Shown: positions 45,560-46,456 of the stretch, piece after piece
Layout of the letters: every line of letters starts with the position of its first letter
How positions within the stretch are numbered: position 1 is the stretch's first letter
Origin: Schoenoplectus triqueter
Lineage: Eukaryota > Streptophyta > Magnoliopsida > Poales > Cyperaceae
Direction of reading: 5' to 3'
Length of the DNA: 46,456 bases
Assembly: GCA_964058805.1 (NCBI GenBank)
Contig: CAXKVV010000023.1
Location: 1 to 46,456, forward strand
Notes under the pieces: generated by a model
Told to the model about the DNA's origin: nothing
Seen by the model: the letters and a program-made list of their open reading frames with translations, nothing else
Databases searched by the model: none
Program-made: the position numbers and the translations under genes

Positions 45560-46456
45560 TTATGGGAGCAACCATTCGTTATCTGCCTTTGGTTTCCATG
45601 TCGAAAAAGCATGCCTTATTTTTCCCTTCCACCCATGAAGCATCCAGTTACCATCTTCTTCAATAAAGAACCTCTTGTCATATCCATTTCTCATCTTCTT
45701 TTTACATTCATTTATAATTTCCAGATCCAGTGGCAATTGCTCAAAACCAGCTTGTATGTTCCTTAGTTGCCATTTCTTGTAGGTTTCTGGTCTCTCCAAC
45801 CAATCAGAACCTTCACATGCTATAAGATTAATGATAACAGGTGCTATCACCTCTCTTTCTGCCAGCTGCCTTTGTTCATTGTCTCGTGGAATTAACGAGT
45901 CACGTATGTCAAATTCCATGGAAAATTGTGACAGAACCTGTCGAAACCGTTGTGTGAAGAAGGAACTAAATGTTGCACTGTATATTCCCTGAATGAAAAG
46001 TTGTGGTTTGATCTGCCTTATAAGATTGAGAACTTTACTCCTCGGGCTCTCGAGGTTATATGTTTCATCTCGCACTTGGCTGAACTTAATTGTGGAATTA
46101 ACAATGCAAACTTCATCCTGTCTGACATTTAGATCATCTATACGAATTGAGTCCCATTCTGATGCTATTCCCTGGTACTCAAATGAAACATCAAAGCTTC
46201 TGGCATATTCTTCCAACCGTTTTCCTATTTCTTCTAGTAACTTAGCTGGTCGAAAACCCCGCTGGGGAAAATCAATTCCAGTGATTCGAAGTTTTGGGGT
46301 ACCACCTTGTCTAGTAGCCAGAGATTGGATGAGAGGCAGCCACTGGAACCCATAACAAATACCCATATCAATTATATGAACTCTCGATGCATTCTTAGTT
46401 ACTTTCAAAATTTTGTTATTAGCGAAAGAGTATGAAATCCTATGAAAAGGGTCTGC
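45560..46456 (-). CDS. GRAS family transcription regulator (LISCL/SCL14-like), C-terminal 298 codons
   Basis: Open from the window edge (first full codon at 46456-46454) to TAA at 45562-45560; the start and N-terminus lie outside. In order: ADPFHRISYSFANN, part of the first leucine-rich region; the VHIID motif (ASRVHIIDMGICYGFQW); LRITGIDFPQRGFRPAKLLE and the second leucine-rich part; the PFYRE-like stretch with SPRSKVLNLIRQIKP and FTQRFRQVLSQFSMEFDIRD; then the SAW region with IACEGSDWLERPETYKKWQL, AGFEQLPL and WMLHGWKGKI...WKP. These match the LISCL subfamily (SCL9/SCL14/SCL33), nuclear co-regulators that work through TGA-type bZIP factors. Some conserved positions differ (for example VNSTIKF instead of the usual VNCxFR), yet there is no stop or frameshift. 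Likely a gene or a young duplicate; whether it is expressed cannot be judged. Confidence 0.92.
   Translation of the reverse strand, partial: ADPFHRISYSFANNKILKVTKNASRVHIIDMGICYGFQWLPLIQSLATRQGGTPKLRITGIDFPQRGFRPAKLLEEIGKRLEEYARSFDVSFEYQGIASEWDSIRIDDLNVRQDEVCIVNSTIKFSQVRDETYNLESPRSKVLNLIRQIKPQLFIQGIYSATFSSFFTQRFRQVLSQFSMEFDIRDSLIPRDNEQRQLAEREVIAPVIINLIACEGSDWLERPETYKKWQLRNIQAGFEQLPLDLEIINECKKKMRNGYDKRFFIEEDGNWMLHGWKGKIRHAFSTWKPKADNEWLLP

Noticed and set aside
45993..46355. Plus-strand 120-codon frame
   Set aside because: Antisense to the GRAS domain, which has clear family motifs on the minus strand.

Overview
This is nuclear DNA of a flowering plant. The signs are spliced genes with plant-type introns, a Ty3/gypsy retrotransposon primed by initiator methionine tRNA, hAT-like miniature elements, a KIN-4-type kinesin and a GRAS transcription factor gene. 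The species cannot be named from the sequence.

Layout. (1) 1-27979 is one satellite array of about 400 units of a 58-bp, GC- and CpG-rich repeat, and it continues beyond the left edge. Units run in one orientation up to about 11830 and in the opposite orientation from 11831 to 27979. The right-hand part holds three successive, almost identical multi-unit blocks of 3.0-3.3 kb. A Ty3/gypsy LTR element (5272-10135, + strand) sits inside the left part with intact 5-bp target duplications. It is coding-defective. (2) 27980-34625 is a kinesin-4 (KIN-4C-like) gene whose first visible exon is cut by the end of the satellite. Nineteen exons remain in phase, from the switch I region of the motor to a duplicated C-terminal cysteine-rich module; the P-loop half is not in this window. 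Its introns carry an antisense LTR fragment, a long foldback element inside an (AT)n run and another possible MITE. (3) 34626-39068 is AT-rich and gene-poor, with one weak two-exon candidate gene and several local duplications. (4) 39069-46456 is a decayed GRAS neighbourhood on the minus strand: the C-terminal 298 codons of a GRAS gene at the right edge, a 5'-leader relic near 43.3 kb, and a leader plus a truncated N-terminus near 39-40 kb. Two hAT-like non-autonomous elements lie between them.

The long open frames in the satellite (up to about 1170 codons) are not believed to be genes: one strand of the 58-bp unit has no stop codon in any frame. The main item is the junction at about 27979, where the satellite ends inside a conserved kinesin motor exon, together with the inversion and block structure of this satellite. 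No RNA genes or CRISPR arrays were seen.
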